Shown here: one piece after another, positions 1-9,900 of the stretch | How positions within the stretch are numbered: position 1 is the first letter of the stretch | Layout of the letters: the number at the start of each line of letters is the position of its first letter | Assembly (NCBI RefSeq): GCF_000304475.1 | Contig: NC_018941.1 | Location: 62,001-126,000, forward strand | DNA length: 64,000 bases | Source: Kazachstania africana CBS 2517 | Lineage: Eukaryota; Ascomycota; Saccharomycetes; Saccharomycetales; Saccharomycetaceae | Direction of reading: 5' to 3' | Made by a program: the position numbers and the translations under genes | Notes under the pieces: model-generated | What the model was told of the DNA's origin: nothing | Database searches by the model: none | Seen by the model: the letters and a program-made list of their open reading frames with translations, nothing else

Positions 1-870
1 CCATGCAATCAAAGAGTCGTGATCAATCAGAACCATTTCATCAACCATTGTCCTTATTTTGTCAAAATACTGCAATTTGATATCGGTTGGCATTGATTTC
101 AATACTTTTATTCTATATTCAAGCCACATTCCCTCTAGGGCTTTTCTTTCGGCATCATCATCGATCAAGTTCACTAACTGATTATAAAGATCATCTAATA
201 TAGAGTCCTTGTAGATTTTCCATGCTAATGAATTTACTTTGATTTGATAATTTGGATCATTGGTACTCAGCTTCAATCTTTCTTGACTTAAAATTTTAGA
301 TACTTGCAATGTCTCTTTTGCACTTAGAATCTTGATTAACTCTTGTAAGGGTTGACCTGGGTCTTTGAATAAATGCCTACCCATCAGTTCATACAGTAAT
401 GTACCAGTTCGGAAAGATTTATAATAAGATTCTGAAAAGTCATCATTGCCTGTGAAATGTAGCTTCATGTTCTTTATCAAGTTTATGAGATCGACCTGAG
501 ACTCCTGGAGCTCAAGCAACACCTCCATGTACGTACTACACAGTAGGAAAAAGTCATCAAATGACACGATATCCGGAAGAATATGTTTCCTAGTCTCATG
601 ATTTTGAAACAGAAGAAACAGGCCTTTCCATGCCAGAAGGTTCTCTGGAACCAACTGTGTCGCTGACTTATAATTGTTCACTGCATTCGTTAGGTTATGA
701 TTAATATCATTTTCTGTCAAAGAAGCATAGGATTTTCCCAGAAACACATATGCAAAATAGTTATTCTTATCCAGCTTCAAGACTTCTTTCGAAATAGAAA
801 TGGCTTCTTCATAGTCGGCTCTTGCCAATTCTTGTTTAGCCTCCTTTAGCAACTGCTTGACGTCGGCCAT
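1..870 (-). CDS. SKI3: Ski3, TPR scaffold of the Ski complex (N-terminal part)
   Basis: The 290 N-terminal codons are present; the gene continues past the left edge. The product is a tetratricopeptide-repeat protein that scaffolds the cytoplasmic Ski2-Ski3-Ski8 complex, which feeds mRNA to the exosome for 3'-5' decay. The protein opens MADVKQLLKEAKQELARADY, close to the start of S. cerevisiae Ski3, followed by a TPR-like stretch (about residues 5-80) with LLAWKGLFLLF near residue 85. The ATG at 868-870 is the first in frame. It is divergent from MLC2, as YPR189W is from YPR188C in S. cerevisiae. Full-length Ski3 is about 1,430 residues, so about a fifth is visible. Confidence 0.93.
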   Translation of the reverse strand, partial: MADVKQLLKEAKQELARADYEEAISISKEVLKLDKNNYFAYVFLGKSYASLTENDINHNLTNAVNNYKSATQLVPENLLAWKGLFLLFQNHETRKHILPDIVSFDDFFLLCSTYMEVLLELQESQVDLINLIKNMKLHFTGNDDFSESYYKSFRTGTLLYELMGRHLFKDPGQPLQELIKILSAKETLQVSKILSQERLKLSTNDPNYQIKVNSLAWKIYKDSILDDLYNQLVNLIDDDAERKALEGMWLEYRIKVLKSMPTDIKLQYFDKIRTMVDEMVLIDHDSLIAW

Positions 871-1051
871 ATGTGTTTTAATATTCTGATCCTTGCTGTA
901 GGATAAACTAAAATATCTATCCTTATTGGCTTTTCAGTGTGGGTTTTCAATATCTAGCTATTTTTTTCTCACTATTTATTAAATTGAAAAAGATTGATAC
1001 TATCTCGAATATAGAGGATTACTAAGGAAAGTTACTTACTATATAGTAATA

Positions 1052-1534
1052 ATGGAGAGGAATACGTCAGTGACGTTTAACCAATTGACGCAGAATTTTA
1101 TTCAGAAGCTGAAGGATGCATTTCAAATGATTGATGATGATGGTGACGGTTATATAAGTGAGGGCGATCTGAAGAAGATTTTACAGAGCATAGGTAGGAA
1201 TCCAGCGGAAGATGAACTAAATGCTATGTTGAGTAGGCCTAATGGTAAGAGAGGAGTGAATGGTATTTCGTTTCCCGAATATCTTTCCTTAATGGCAGAC
1301 CTTACAGGAGAATTTCCAGAGGAAGAGGAATTGATCGAGTGCTTCAATATTGTCTCGGATGAAAACAAGACTATATTAGTGAAGGACCTAGTAGAAAGTC
1401 TGAAAGAAGCAGGATTTGAGAATCCAGAAGTTGAATTTGCCAAGATTTTGAAAAATCATAGTTCTAATCAACAATCCTCTGGGAAAAAAGTCTTCAAAAG
1501 TAATCAATTTTTAGATACAATAATTGATCAATAA
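1052..1534 (+). CDS. MLC2: Mlc2, regulatory light chain of type II myosin
   Basis: This 160-residue calmodulin-fold protein should bind the second IQ motif of Myo1 at the cytokinetic ring. The first EF-hand loop, residues 28-39, has Asp at 28, 30, 32 and 39 and Ser at 36, so it looks calcium-competent although the last position is Asp rather than Glu. The other EF-hand regions have degenerate loops. FNQLTQ near the N-terminus and SLKEAGFENPE near residue 116 match S. cerevisiae Mlc2 closely. Position between SKI3 and RPO26 agrees with YPR188C. A generic calmodulin-like protein is the only alternative and is less likely given the synteny. Confidence 0.9.
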   Translation: MERNTSVTFNQLTQNFIQKLKDAFQMIDDDGDGYISEGDLKKILQSIGRNPAEDELNAMLSRPNGKRGVNGISFPEYLSLMADLTGEFPEEEELIECFNIVSDENKTILVKDLVESLKEAGFENPEVEFAKILKNHSSNQQSSGKKVFKSNQFLDTIIDQ

Positions 1535-1596
1535 TTAGATATTCAGTTTACATATAGTTATACATATACAATTAACAGTGATTCATAAATCAAGAT

Positions 1597-2187
1597 TCAT
1601 AAATCAACAATTAATTCTTCAACACTCCAATCTTCAAAAGAACCATCTGGTAAATATCTTCTGATGACTAGTGGGATTTTCTTTTCAGCTAATTCTTTCA
1701 TGGCAATCCTTAGAGGATCTGTTTCGCCTTCTAAATCTACAAAAACAGGTGCGTTCATAGAAATCTGTAGAGCTCTAGTACCTAGGATTCTTGCTCTTTC
1801 ATATTTTGTCATGTATGGTGTGGTGGTTCTGTCTTCTTTGGCAATAGCTTTTTCTTTCAAAGTCTTCTTTCTAGTAGATTGGTATTCGTCGTTGAATCCA
1901 CTTGTAATGATTGTATTCCCATTTTCATCTTTTAAGCCACCATCCACTGTGGCATTATTATTTTCATTATTATTATTATTGTTGTTATTATTTATGGCTT
2001 CATTGTCATCAAAATTCTCTTCATCAGAAAAGTGCTCCACTTCAAAATCTTCAAAATGTTCATTACCTTCATTGAAACTGTAAGTTAAATCAATTAAAAA
2101 ATCGAATAAAAAATGTTAGTTATTTGAATTGTCGAACTATAGGTTAGAAAAAAGTAGCTAAACATACGCTTCTTCGTAGTCAGACAT
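1597..2187 (-). CDS. RPO26: Rpo26 (Rpb6), shared subunit of RNA polymerases I, II and III; two exons
   Basis: Exon 1 is 2168-2187 and exon 2 is 1597-2077, joined across a 90-nt intron. The spliced product is 166 residues, beginning [19 protein letters not shown]. The C-terminal part ([20 protein letters not shown] to the end) is almost identical to S. cerevisiae Rpo26, the assembly-critical ABC23 subunit of all three nuclear polymerases. An acidic N-terminal tail contains a lineage-specific run of Asn (encoded around 1958-1996). Reading only the long ORF from 2040 would lose the N-terminus. S. cerevisiae RPO26 also has an intron near its start. The neighbours MLC2 and PZF1 match YPR188C-YPR186C. 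Confidence 0.95.
2078..2167 (-). other. Spliceosomal intron of RPO26
   Basis: The 90-nt intron has a GTATGT 5' splice site (2167-2162), an AACTAAC branch site (2121-2115, one base from TACTAAC) and a TTACAG 3' end at 2078. Splicing joins GC to T to make an Ala codon and restores the conserved N-terminus. Confidence 0.93.
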
Positions 2188-2319
2188 GGCTTATATATGT
2201 GTGTATGCAGAACTGGGGGGGTGAGGATGTGTAACGTAAGGGAAGTATCAAAGAGCCTGACCAATGTAATTAAACATCAGAATTTAATAGCTAATTTGCT
2301 ATTGAAATTGTTCATAGCA

Positions 2320-2352
2320 GAAAATTTTTTTTTTCAGTAAGGACGAGATGAG
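2320..2352 (-). promoter_or_regulatory. RRPE-like and PAC-like elements upstream of RPO26
   Basis: GAAAATTTTT at 2320-2329 resembles the RRPE, and GATGAG at 2347-2352 is the PAC core. They lie about 130-165 bp upstream of the RPO26 ATG. This pair is typical of ribosome-biogenesis and polymerase I/III subunit promoters. The motifs are short, so the call is tentative. Confidence 0.4.
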
Positions 2353-2817
2353 GGCGCGAAATTAGGGCTTATCAGTCTTCAATTCGAACCCTACGCGAAG
2401 CGTTTTTCTCTTTCTTTCCAGCGGCTAAAGAAAAGATTCTCTAATATGATTTTCCAATCTAATGAACGACACAGCACAACTACAACTTGTTAAGAAAGAA
2501 TGTGTGCACACATCCAGTGTGAAGAACTAACCAGTATACTAAAATCAGCTCCATAGTATCAGTCCTCGGCACTCGCTTACTATAATCAAAGCATACCTTA
2601 CACGCAGTACTTTCCACGACTTTTAACACCGCGCGCCCCACCCAGCTCTCACTGCACTAACATACAACACACTACCAGACAATATATTGCACCTATCACT
2701 CCACCAGTTCAACCATTCTAGACTGTTCTTTCGTCTCATAAAAGTTGTTAATTTGGACTTCCCAGCCGCTGACATCAAAAATTTCTGCTTTTTTTTTCCT
2801 CCAACGATTACAGAATA

Positions 2818-2825
2818 TCACGTGA
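2818..2825. promoter_or_regulatory. Palindromic CACGTG (Cbf1-type) site upstream of PZF1
   Basis: TCACGTGA is the preferred Cbf1 site and lies about 180 bp upstream of PZF1. The 14-base context ATCACGTGATGGAA recurs exactly at 31861. A PAC-like GATGAG also occurs at 2932-2937, nearer the PZF1 start. Confidence 0.45.
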
Positions 2826-3005
2826 TGGAACCCTATCCTTGGTAAATTAGGGCTTTTTATTTTTTTTATCGACATCTCTCGAAGACTTTAAGTGATAATC
2901 CATCGAAATTTGAAAAAAAAGAATGCCAAGAGATGAGCATTTCTAAAAGAGTACCTCAGTTTTCGTGCTCCACTCTCCGTTTAGTAAATAGGGGGAAGTC
3001 TAAAT

Positions 3006-4256
3006 ATGTCCTCAGATGAAGAATATATCTATGAAAGTGATCATGATAGTGGACACGAGTTAAAGAATGAGTTGAATTCGTGGGAAGTACCAATTAGAAC
3101 TACCGTGCCATCGGCATCCTCGTTGACACCAAGACGTTCACGGTCTTCTTCAGTAGGTAGCACAAGCACTACCTCTAGCAGCAGGCCCAAAAACTATCTA
3201 TGTGATTACGATGGTTGCGCTAAAGCATTTACGAGGCCTTCGTTACTGACGGAACATCAACAAACCATCCATCATGGAATTAAATCATTCAAATGTAACG
3301 AATGTACAAAATCATTTGCAAGGAAAACGCATTTAGAAAGACACTTAATTTCACATTTAAATGACAAGGATAAACCATTTCATTGTAAATATTGTAATAA
3401 AGGCACTACAACAAGGCAGCAGTTGAAAAGACATGAAATCACACATACCAAATCCTTTCACTGCCCTTACAAAGATTGTGATGAAAGCTTCCACAAACAC
3501 CCACAGTTAAGATCACATATTTTATCACTGCATGAGAAAAAACTGGCTTGTAAGCATTGTGGGAAACATTTCCAGCGACCTTACAGGTTGAATAGTCATA
3601 TACAAAAGCATCATAATCCAAACGTTGAGAACCCATATTCTTGTTCATTTTCTGGCTGTCTACAAAGTTTTAGAACATGGACTCAATTGACCTTACATAT
3701 TAAGAATGATCATCCAAAATTACAATGTCCCGTTTGCCAAAAATTTGTAGTTGGTGAAAGTGGTCTACAAATGCATATGAAAATCCATGACGATTCGTTA
3801 GTTTCCAGAAATTGGAAGTGCAAACATTGCGTTGACGGCTCTTTTCAAAAAAAGTCTGATTTAATATCCCACTTCTCTGACGTGCATCCCGGTTTGGATT
3901 TACCTGTAGAGCTAACTTATCATCCCGCTATAACTCTACCTGAATTGAAAGAGGCCAAAGAAGATTATATTGATGATTTTTCCGATCGTCTTAATGAAGG
4001 AAATACTCATTTGGAAGAAATCGAACAAGAAATTAAACTGAACAAGTTTTTGAATGAAAATTCTTCCATGAAACTTTTGCTAAATACAGTCGGAAGAAAA
4101 CTTACATGTCCATTTAATAAATGCTATAGAACATTCAAAACACAAGAGCGTTACGATCTTCATATTGAAAAACATAAAATTCATCAGCTGAAGCTGAAAT
4201 TATTGGAAGAAAAGAAAGAAGCTCGGGAGGAAGTTCAGAAGGAAGTCACAGAATAA
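3006..4256 (+). CDS. PZF1: Pzf1 (TFIIIA), 5S rRNA gene transcription factor
   Basis: This 416-residue protein carries an array of C2H2 zinc fingers that matches TFIIIA, the factor that binds the internal control region of 5S rRNA genes and recruits TFIIIC and Pol III. Fingers start near residue 65 (CDYDGCAKAF), run in tandem to about 290, and the last (CPFNKCYRTF) sits alone near residue 370. The long insert before the last finger is a feature of yeast TFIIIA. The N-terminus is acidic then Ser/Arg-rich. Length (429 in S. cerevisiae) and position beside RPO26 match YPR186C. Confidence 0.93.
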   Translation: MSSDEEYIYESDHDSGHELKNELNSWEVPIRTTVPSASSLTPRRSRSSSVGSTSTTSSSRPKNYLCDYDGCAKAFTRPSLLTEHQQTIHHGIKSFKCNECTKSFARKTHLERHLISHLNDKDKPFHCKYCNKGTTTRQQLKRHEITHTKSFHCPYKDCDESFHKHPQLRSHILSLHEKKLACKHCGKHFQRPYRLNSHIQKHHNPNVENPYSCSFSGCLQSFRTWTQLTLHIKNDHPKLQCPVCQKFVVGESGLQMHMKIHDDSLVSRNWKCKHCVDGSFQKKSDLISHFSDVHPGLDLPVELTYHPAITLPELKEAKEDYIDDFSDRLNEGNTHLEEIEQEIKLNKFLNENSSMKLLLNTVGRKLTCPFNKCYRTFKTQERYDLHIEKHKIHQLKLKLLEEKKEAREEVQKEVTE

Positions 4257-4374
4257 AAAAATTAATCATTTTAGACATTTATATATTCTAAATTTTTTAT
4301 ACTCTTCTAAGAGAAAAACGAAAAAAAATAATATCGAAAAGCTTTTATAAAGGGAGTATATTCAGGCTCGTACG

Positions 4375-6456
4375 TCACTTTGATAGGCTCATATTACTCA
4401 TGAAAAATACTAGCTCATCATCATCGCTTTCTCTTTGATCCTTACGATTCTTTTGACTATTATCATCATCAACAGGGCTCGTACTCTTGTTAGCTTCGTC
4501 AATTAATAGATCAGTAGATTGTACACTAGGTTTATGCAATTCAGCATGCGCCGGAATCGACATTGCCGTGGGTTTTGAATAATTGTAAGATTGTCCATAA
4601 GGTTGAATCTTATTAGCAGGGAAAGACCTCGATATGTTTTCAAAAGATCTTGGCGAGGCTTTCCATGAAGATGATTGAAAATTAGCTAATGATTCATCTA
4701 AGTCACTGTTTTCCTCTGCTAATTTAGCCTCATGTTCTTCATTTTCATGTATAATGTCTTCTGCGCCATTATGGTTGTTCACTGTATAAGAGTATGTTTG
4801 GCCAGCCAGGATGGGAGGCATGAAGTGCATAGCTGACCTTTCAGTTGAATTTCTTCTACTACTGGATCCACTGTTGGAGGCTTCCACTGTAGTTTGTTCG
4901 TTGGCATACAGCTTTGAATTAATAGAAGGATATAAGGGTGGGGAAGAAAATGAAATAGTGGGAGAATGCGAATGCGATTGAGAACGAGAGCGCGATCTAC
5001 GCTTTTGTGTCGAATTGACAATTGGAATAGCTTGAGTTTGGGATATGCCATGCTTTGATGTATCTAATGTAACACTTTGGGACAAATCTTCGCTCAGCAA
5101 ATCATTACTGGGTTTCAAATTTTGAAACTTGAGAATTGAATTCGAAATCATTTCATTATTCAAGCTATTAGTATTATTACTTGCATCTCTATCTCTCTTG
5201 AATGTAATTTCTGGTTTTTCATCTATTAGTTTCACAAAATTTAAAAGGTCATCATTTGATTCTTCTAATAATTGATTGCTTTTGATATTGGACTTATTAT
5301 CGTTCATTCTATTGATGCTTGACTGTCTGCGCAAAGTACCATACGAAGTTAAAAATCTTGAGCTATTACTATCTACACTCGTACCTTCTACTGATGGCTT
5401 AGTCATTGGACCATAATTCGATGATATGCTTGACTTTCTGGGATATAAAGTCCCAAGGACGGATGATGTTGATGGATTACGGCTTGGAACTTGACTGGTA
5501 CTTTGTAAGACACTATTGACAGAACCAATCTTAAATGGCTGAGCTTGTCTCGATATTGACATTGGATGTTTCTGCAGGAATTGATGGTTACTTTCAGTGG
5601 ATGAAAATCCTAAATTAGGTCGTGCTTTTGGAGAAAGTGAAATCGATTTTCTATTAGTAGGAGCAGAAATTATTGTATTACTTTCTGTGTCTTCAATTTC
5701 AAATTTACAATCTTTTCTATAGGATATTGACACCCTTAAAAGACCGTATTCAGTCCAGACTGGAGTTATCTTCTTTTGGTCTAAATGAGAAGGTATGTTT
5801 GATTCGTTAAGTACGTTTGAATAGGAGTTTATTATTGGTTTGCTGAGACCAATTCTCCCTTTCGAAAGGATTGGTTTAGAGCCATCCACTATTCTAGTTC
5901 CCACACTAGGCATTGGTCTAGAAATGTTTGTTTGTGAGTTGAGCTGAGCATTAATAGAGGCGCAAAGCTCATGCACTGGAAGAATATGAATAAGTGTATA
6001 GATGTAACGTAGTAAGAGCACCAATTGTCGCTGTATATTATGTTCCTCATCATCTTCAACTTGGCATGACTGAAAAGTTGTCGATGAGTTATCTAGCTCT
6101 ATTAACCAACGTTCTAACATTATTTCTGTTTTCTTACTCCCCTTGCAGACGTTCCATAAATTTTCATCATTATCTTTTAGTCGCACTATGTAACTAGCAG
6201 GTAGTCCTCGTAAATCGAGGAATGTTTCCACGACCAATGGGGCTAAGACTTTGCCTCCATCGAAATGTAGCCAGTTATTTATCAAATCTGGAAGAAAGTA
6301 AGTTGATGACTCATCTGACCTAAACCATTCATCGCTAATCTTTGGTGAATCCTGCAATACGTTTGAAGATACAGAAGAGCAAATTAATAAAGTGGATTTA
6401 AGAAAGAAATTGTCAATTATTTTTAGAATATCACAATCACTCGAACTAGTAGGCAT
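4375..6456 (-). CDS. ATG13: Atg13, regulatory subunit of the Atg1 autophagy kinase complex
   Basis: Residues 1 to about 260 form the HORMA domain, with motifs shared with S. cerevisiae Atg13 (ERWLIELDNSS, DGSKPILSKGRIGLSKPII, HLDQKKITPVWTEYGLLRVS). The rest is a long Ser/Asn-rich disordered region holding the Atg1- and Atg17-binding segments, such as LLNFVKLIDEKPE and KPSNDLLSEDLS. The extreme C-terminus, DDELVFFMSNMSLSK, is also conserved. Atg13 is phosphorylated by TORC1 and PKA and, when dephosphorylated on starvation, helps assemble the pre-autophagosomal structure. It is 693 residues against 738 in S. cerevisiae. The order PZF1-ATG13-GDB1 matches YPR186C-YPR184W. Confidence 0.95.
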   Translation of the reverse strand: MPTSSSDCDILKIIDNFFLKSTLLICSSVSSNVLQDSPKISDEWFRSDESSTYFLPDLINNWLHFDGGKVLAPLVVETFLDLRGLPASYIVRLKDNDENLWNVCKGSKKTEIMLERWLIELDNSSTTFQSCQVEDDEEHNIQRQLVLLLRYIYTLIHILPVHELCASINAQLNSQTNISRPMPSVGTRIVDGSKPILSKGRIGLSKPIINSYSNVLNESNIPSHLDQKKITPVWTEYGLLRVSISYRKDCKFEIEDTESNTIISAPTNRKSISLSPKARPNLGFSSTESNHQFLQKHPMSISRQAQPFKIGSVNSVLQSTSQVPSRNPSTSSVLGTLYPRKSSISSNYGPMTKPSVEGTSVDSNSSRFLTSYGTLRRQSSINRMNDNKSNIKSNQLLEESNDDLLNFVKLIDEKPEITFKRDRDASNNTNSLNNEMISNSILKFQNLKPSNDLLSEDLSQSVTLDTSKHGISQTQAIPIVNSTQKRRSRSRSQSHSHSPTISFSSPPLYPSINSKLYANEQTTVEASNSGSSSRRNSTERSAMHFMPPILAGQTYSYTVNNHNGAEDIIHENEEHEAKLAEENSDLDESLANFQSSSWKASPRSFENISRSFPANKIQPYGQSYNYSKPTAMSIPAHAELHKPSVQSTDLLIDEANKSTSPVDDDNSQKNRKDQRESDDDELVFFMSNMSLSK

Positions 6457-6991
6457 TTTGTACTGGCTTGTTTCTCATGTATAGATGAATGCTAAAGGGA
6501 AAGTAATAGTGTATCTGAAATGTATTACAAGTTCCTTATATCAGTTGAGTTCACTGGCTAATATAATTTATGCTAGGGTTTTTTTGGGAGGCGAAGACTA
6601 TAAGTGGGGTTTTAGTGATTCGGTATAGTAAAAAAATCTCCTCACGCTGATTCGAATCTTATTAAGTGAATTAAAACGGAAAACTCCTCTAAAAAGTCTA
6701 ATATGTGGCTAAAATAACTGTATCGACTAGAGTCTGAAACGTGCCCTCACAGATAAGTGGATTTCGTTATAATCTATGAAGTATTTGTAAATTAATCAGA
6801 ATCCCTTTAAACCTCACTGAGTTTCATATCTTTACGTAAGAAGGCGCGCGTCTCAATAAAAAAAAACGACAGTGATACGCAACCATTATGGTTGAAGATT
6901 TTTCGATATTAGATATGGTTGTAGATGTATATACATATATAGTTGTGTCCTGAGGCTGGTAAGTAAATAGAGCTCATCCTTTTCAGTCACA
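6457..6991. other. ATG13 promoter and GDB1 3' flank
   Basis: This 535-bp spacer separates two minus-strand genes. It is AT-rich with scattered A/T tracts. I see no ORF, RNA gene or clear binding site in it. Confidence 0.6.
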
Positions 6992-9900
6992 TCATTCTTG
7001 TTCAAAGGCGCTCCAAAGATCATAAAACAAATCAAGCAAACAGCCAGAGCTCCAAGCTTGTGTCGGGCTGGAGTCGTTACACAGTTCACCGTCCTTGTTG
7101 GTTAACTCTGTTAAGCCTGCCCATGGGCTAGTTGCTATCCAGTCTCTATGTTTATCAAGTCTTTGATATAGTTGTTGATATAAAAATGAGGAAGGCCTGC
7201 GTTTTTCGTCATTTGAGCAACGAGGATCAGTCAGGAAGTTGAAATGGAGGTACGCCCTCAAGAAATAGCCAGTACACCAGACCCATTCAGGACCCTGGTG
7301 GTAATTTCTACCTTTCGAAGTAGCAAAATCATCAGAATCTTCACTGTTAATGTAATAAGGACGGTAATTGTAGTCGCTCGGATCCAATGTACGCATACCG
7401 ACAGGCCCTCTTAACACTTTATCTGCTAGGTTCAACGTTGCGGCAGCATACTTTGGTGTAAACAATTCTGGAGCCACTGTCATTGCAATGGCAAAATTTG
7501 CTCTGAATTGATAATCTTCATATGGTTTACCAGATTTATACAAATCTCTGTAAATACCTCTTCTATTGACTATGTTACAATCAACATCATACAGAGGGTC
7601 ATCTTTTGGGTCTAACGGAATATAAAACTTCTTCTCGAAATTCTCTTGCAATAGTTTATTCCAGCTTTCAAAAGTTATCTTACCATTATCATTCTTGGTC
7701 ACTTCAGTGTATTTAAATAAGTTTTTAGAATTCAGTTCTAGAACAAATCTTAGGCAACTTTTCAGTAACCCGTTTATTTCGATAGCAGCCCCATCTCTTG
7801 GGGTGCCTGGGACACCTACGGATCCGGCTTTCTCGCTTTCACCCATTTTATCCATCCAAGTACCACAGTTGGATTGTGAGCCACCATGTATTAGACCAGT
7901 CGACCAGTCAACATGCACTTCAACATTGAACCCTTCGCTTTTCATAACACGATCTAAATTTGGGCCGGCATTAGCTTCCCTGTATGCGATCCCCTTTGCG
8001 TGTCTGCTCAAAATTTCATAGATAATATCTTCGATAGTAGTGGAGCAACTGAATGCTCTGGGATCATCATGCGTGACATAAGTATCGTCCAATGGGAATC
8101 TTCTTGTAACACTTTCTTTTAAGATATCTTCTCCGTTTGGTACAATATGGATATAATCTTGAATTGCTTGCACAAAAAACCATGCAGCATCGCGTGCATT
8201 GTACCTTGGATTTCTACCTGCGTCTAGTAAGTTGGGGATTAGGCCGTGCTTTAAAGTTTTGGCAAAAGCTAAAATATGTTGTTTAGCAATGTCAAACCGG
8301 CCTGTCGTAAGAAGTAGACCACGGAATGCAATAAAAACATCTCTACCCCAACATCTCATATAATTAGTACTGAAATGTGGTAAACCTGCTGCCATAGCTG
8401 GAATATTTTTGTCTGGCAAAATAGATGTTGAGTTAAGTGTGGAAATCATTTGAATTGAAGTCATGGCTAAACTTTGGACAAATACTGTAGCTTTCCCTAT
8501 ATTATGTGGCATTAGCTGCATAGCACGTAAACGGCAACAGCCATATAAAATACCAACAATTAAGGCAAAATAACTTGGTCTTAGATAACTTGGTAGTTTT
8601 TCGACTCTTTCAAACCTGGAACGTAGCCAGTTTTGAACCTCTGTAACACCTGGTTCGTTTTTGTAAGAATCTAATCTATTTACAACATAATCAAGAGCCC
8701 AAGTACCTGCACGTAAGTTATTGCTCAATGGATGAGCAAGGTCATTGTAAAACATGATTCCCTGTAAAACTGATACCCAACCCTGAAGACCACAGTAAAC
8801 TAACTTTCCAAAGTCAGGTATGTCATAAGCGCCCACCTTGCCATTACTTGAATCTAGTTCTTCACTCTCAGAACGGAATAAGATATAATTCAACGATTCA
8901 AGAGTTAAATTTTTTGTTGCTTTCAATGCACCAGATCTAATATAGTGATCCAGTGCGGAGTCTATACCATTCTGCTGAGTCTGAAATATTGCAATAGAAC
9001 CTGTTGGGAAATCCTCTGGAATAATAATTGTGGATGTTTCACTCTTCTCTTCATACTTGATGTCGAAGCCTTCTAATTTCCTCAATTTTGTTGGAATACC
9101 TTTAATCTTTTGAGTATCCTGGGTTTCTTCAACTGATCCAATTTTCTCTAGACTGTAGGAAAATTTGAGCTCACACTTAGATTGGTTTAAAATGACAGGA
9201 GGTAATACTTGCTCAGCCTCATTTTCATGAAATTTCATTCTTGCAATTAAATACCAACCAGAACCTGTCTTTACATCAGTACGGTGGAAAGTAATATATT
9301 GCCCCTCATGGTGCACATGCATTTCTGAGTCTTCAATATCATTTGATTTCATACTTATATTTTCTCTAATCTCATTAAGCAAAGACTTGACTTTACCAAT
9401 GCCGTCACATTCCTTAAATTCGTATACTCTTGATTCCTTAACAAGATCCAATAGATATGGGAATATTTCGTCGTAACCATATACTGATCCAATGGCAGAT
9501 GAGCATAATGCGACCAATGCGGCGTTTGGTAAAGTATCTTCAACAGTTCTTTTTTGATATGGCATTTCGTTATCATGAGTACAATCCATAAATAGGGCGT
9601 GCGGAGGGGTAGCGGTTAATATTTTTGGGATCATAATTTCAGAAACACATTTCATCGAGTTGTCATTAGGGTCGTAAGAACAATACTCTTCATCCACATT
9701 AATATCAGCTGGAAATGGAAAATCGTGCATTGGGACAAACCTGTAAGAACCGATCGGTCTTCCACCATGTCTATGAACTAATCTTGAAAGCTCTTCCTCT
9801 GACCAGCATTGCATTGCCTCCCTGATTAGGGAGGAAATACCTAATCTTTCTACAAACAAACAGTCCAAAGATTCAGAGCCAGAAAACAATTCTGCCACTA

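Larger units (their letters stand above)
2188..3005. other. Divergent RPO26-PZF1 intergenic region
   Basis: This 818-bp divergent promoter region has no convincing ORF or RNA gene. It contains PAC- and RRPE-like motifs near both ends and a palindromic TCACGTGA at 2818-2825. Confidence 0.7.

Noticed and set aside
2359..2850. Repeated TTAGGGCT-like words in the RPO26-PZF1 gap, considered as telomere-like repeats
   Set aside because: Only two copies of AAATTAGGGCTT were seen, not in tandem, and yeast telomere repeats differ; there is no support for a telomeric element.
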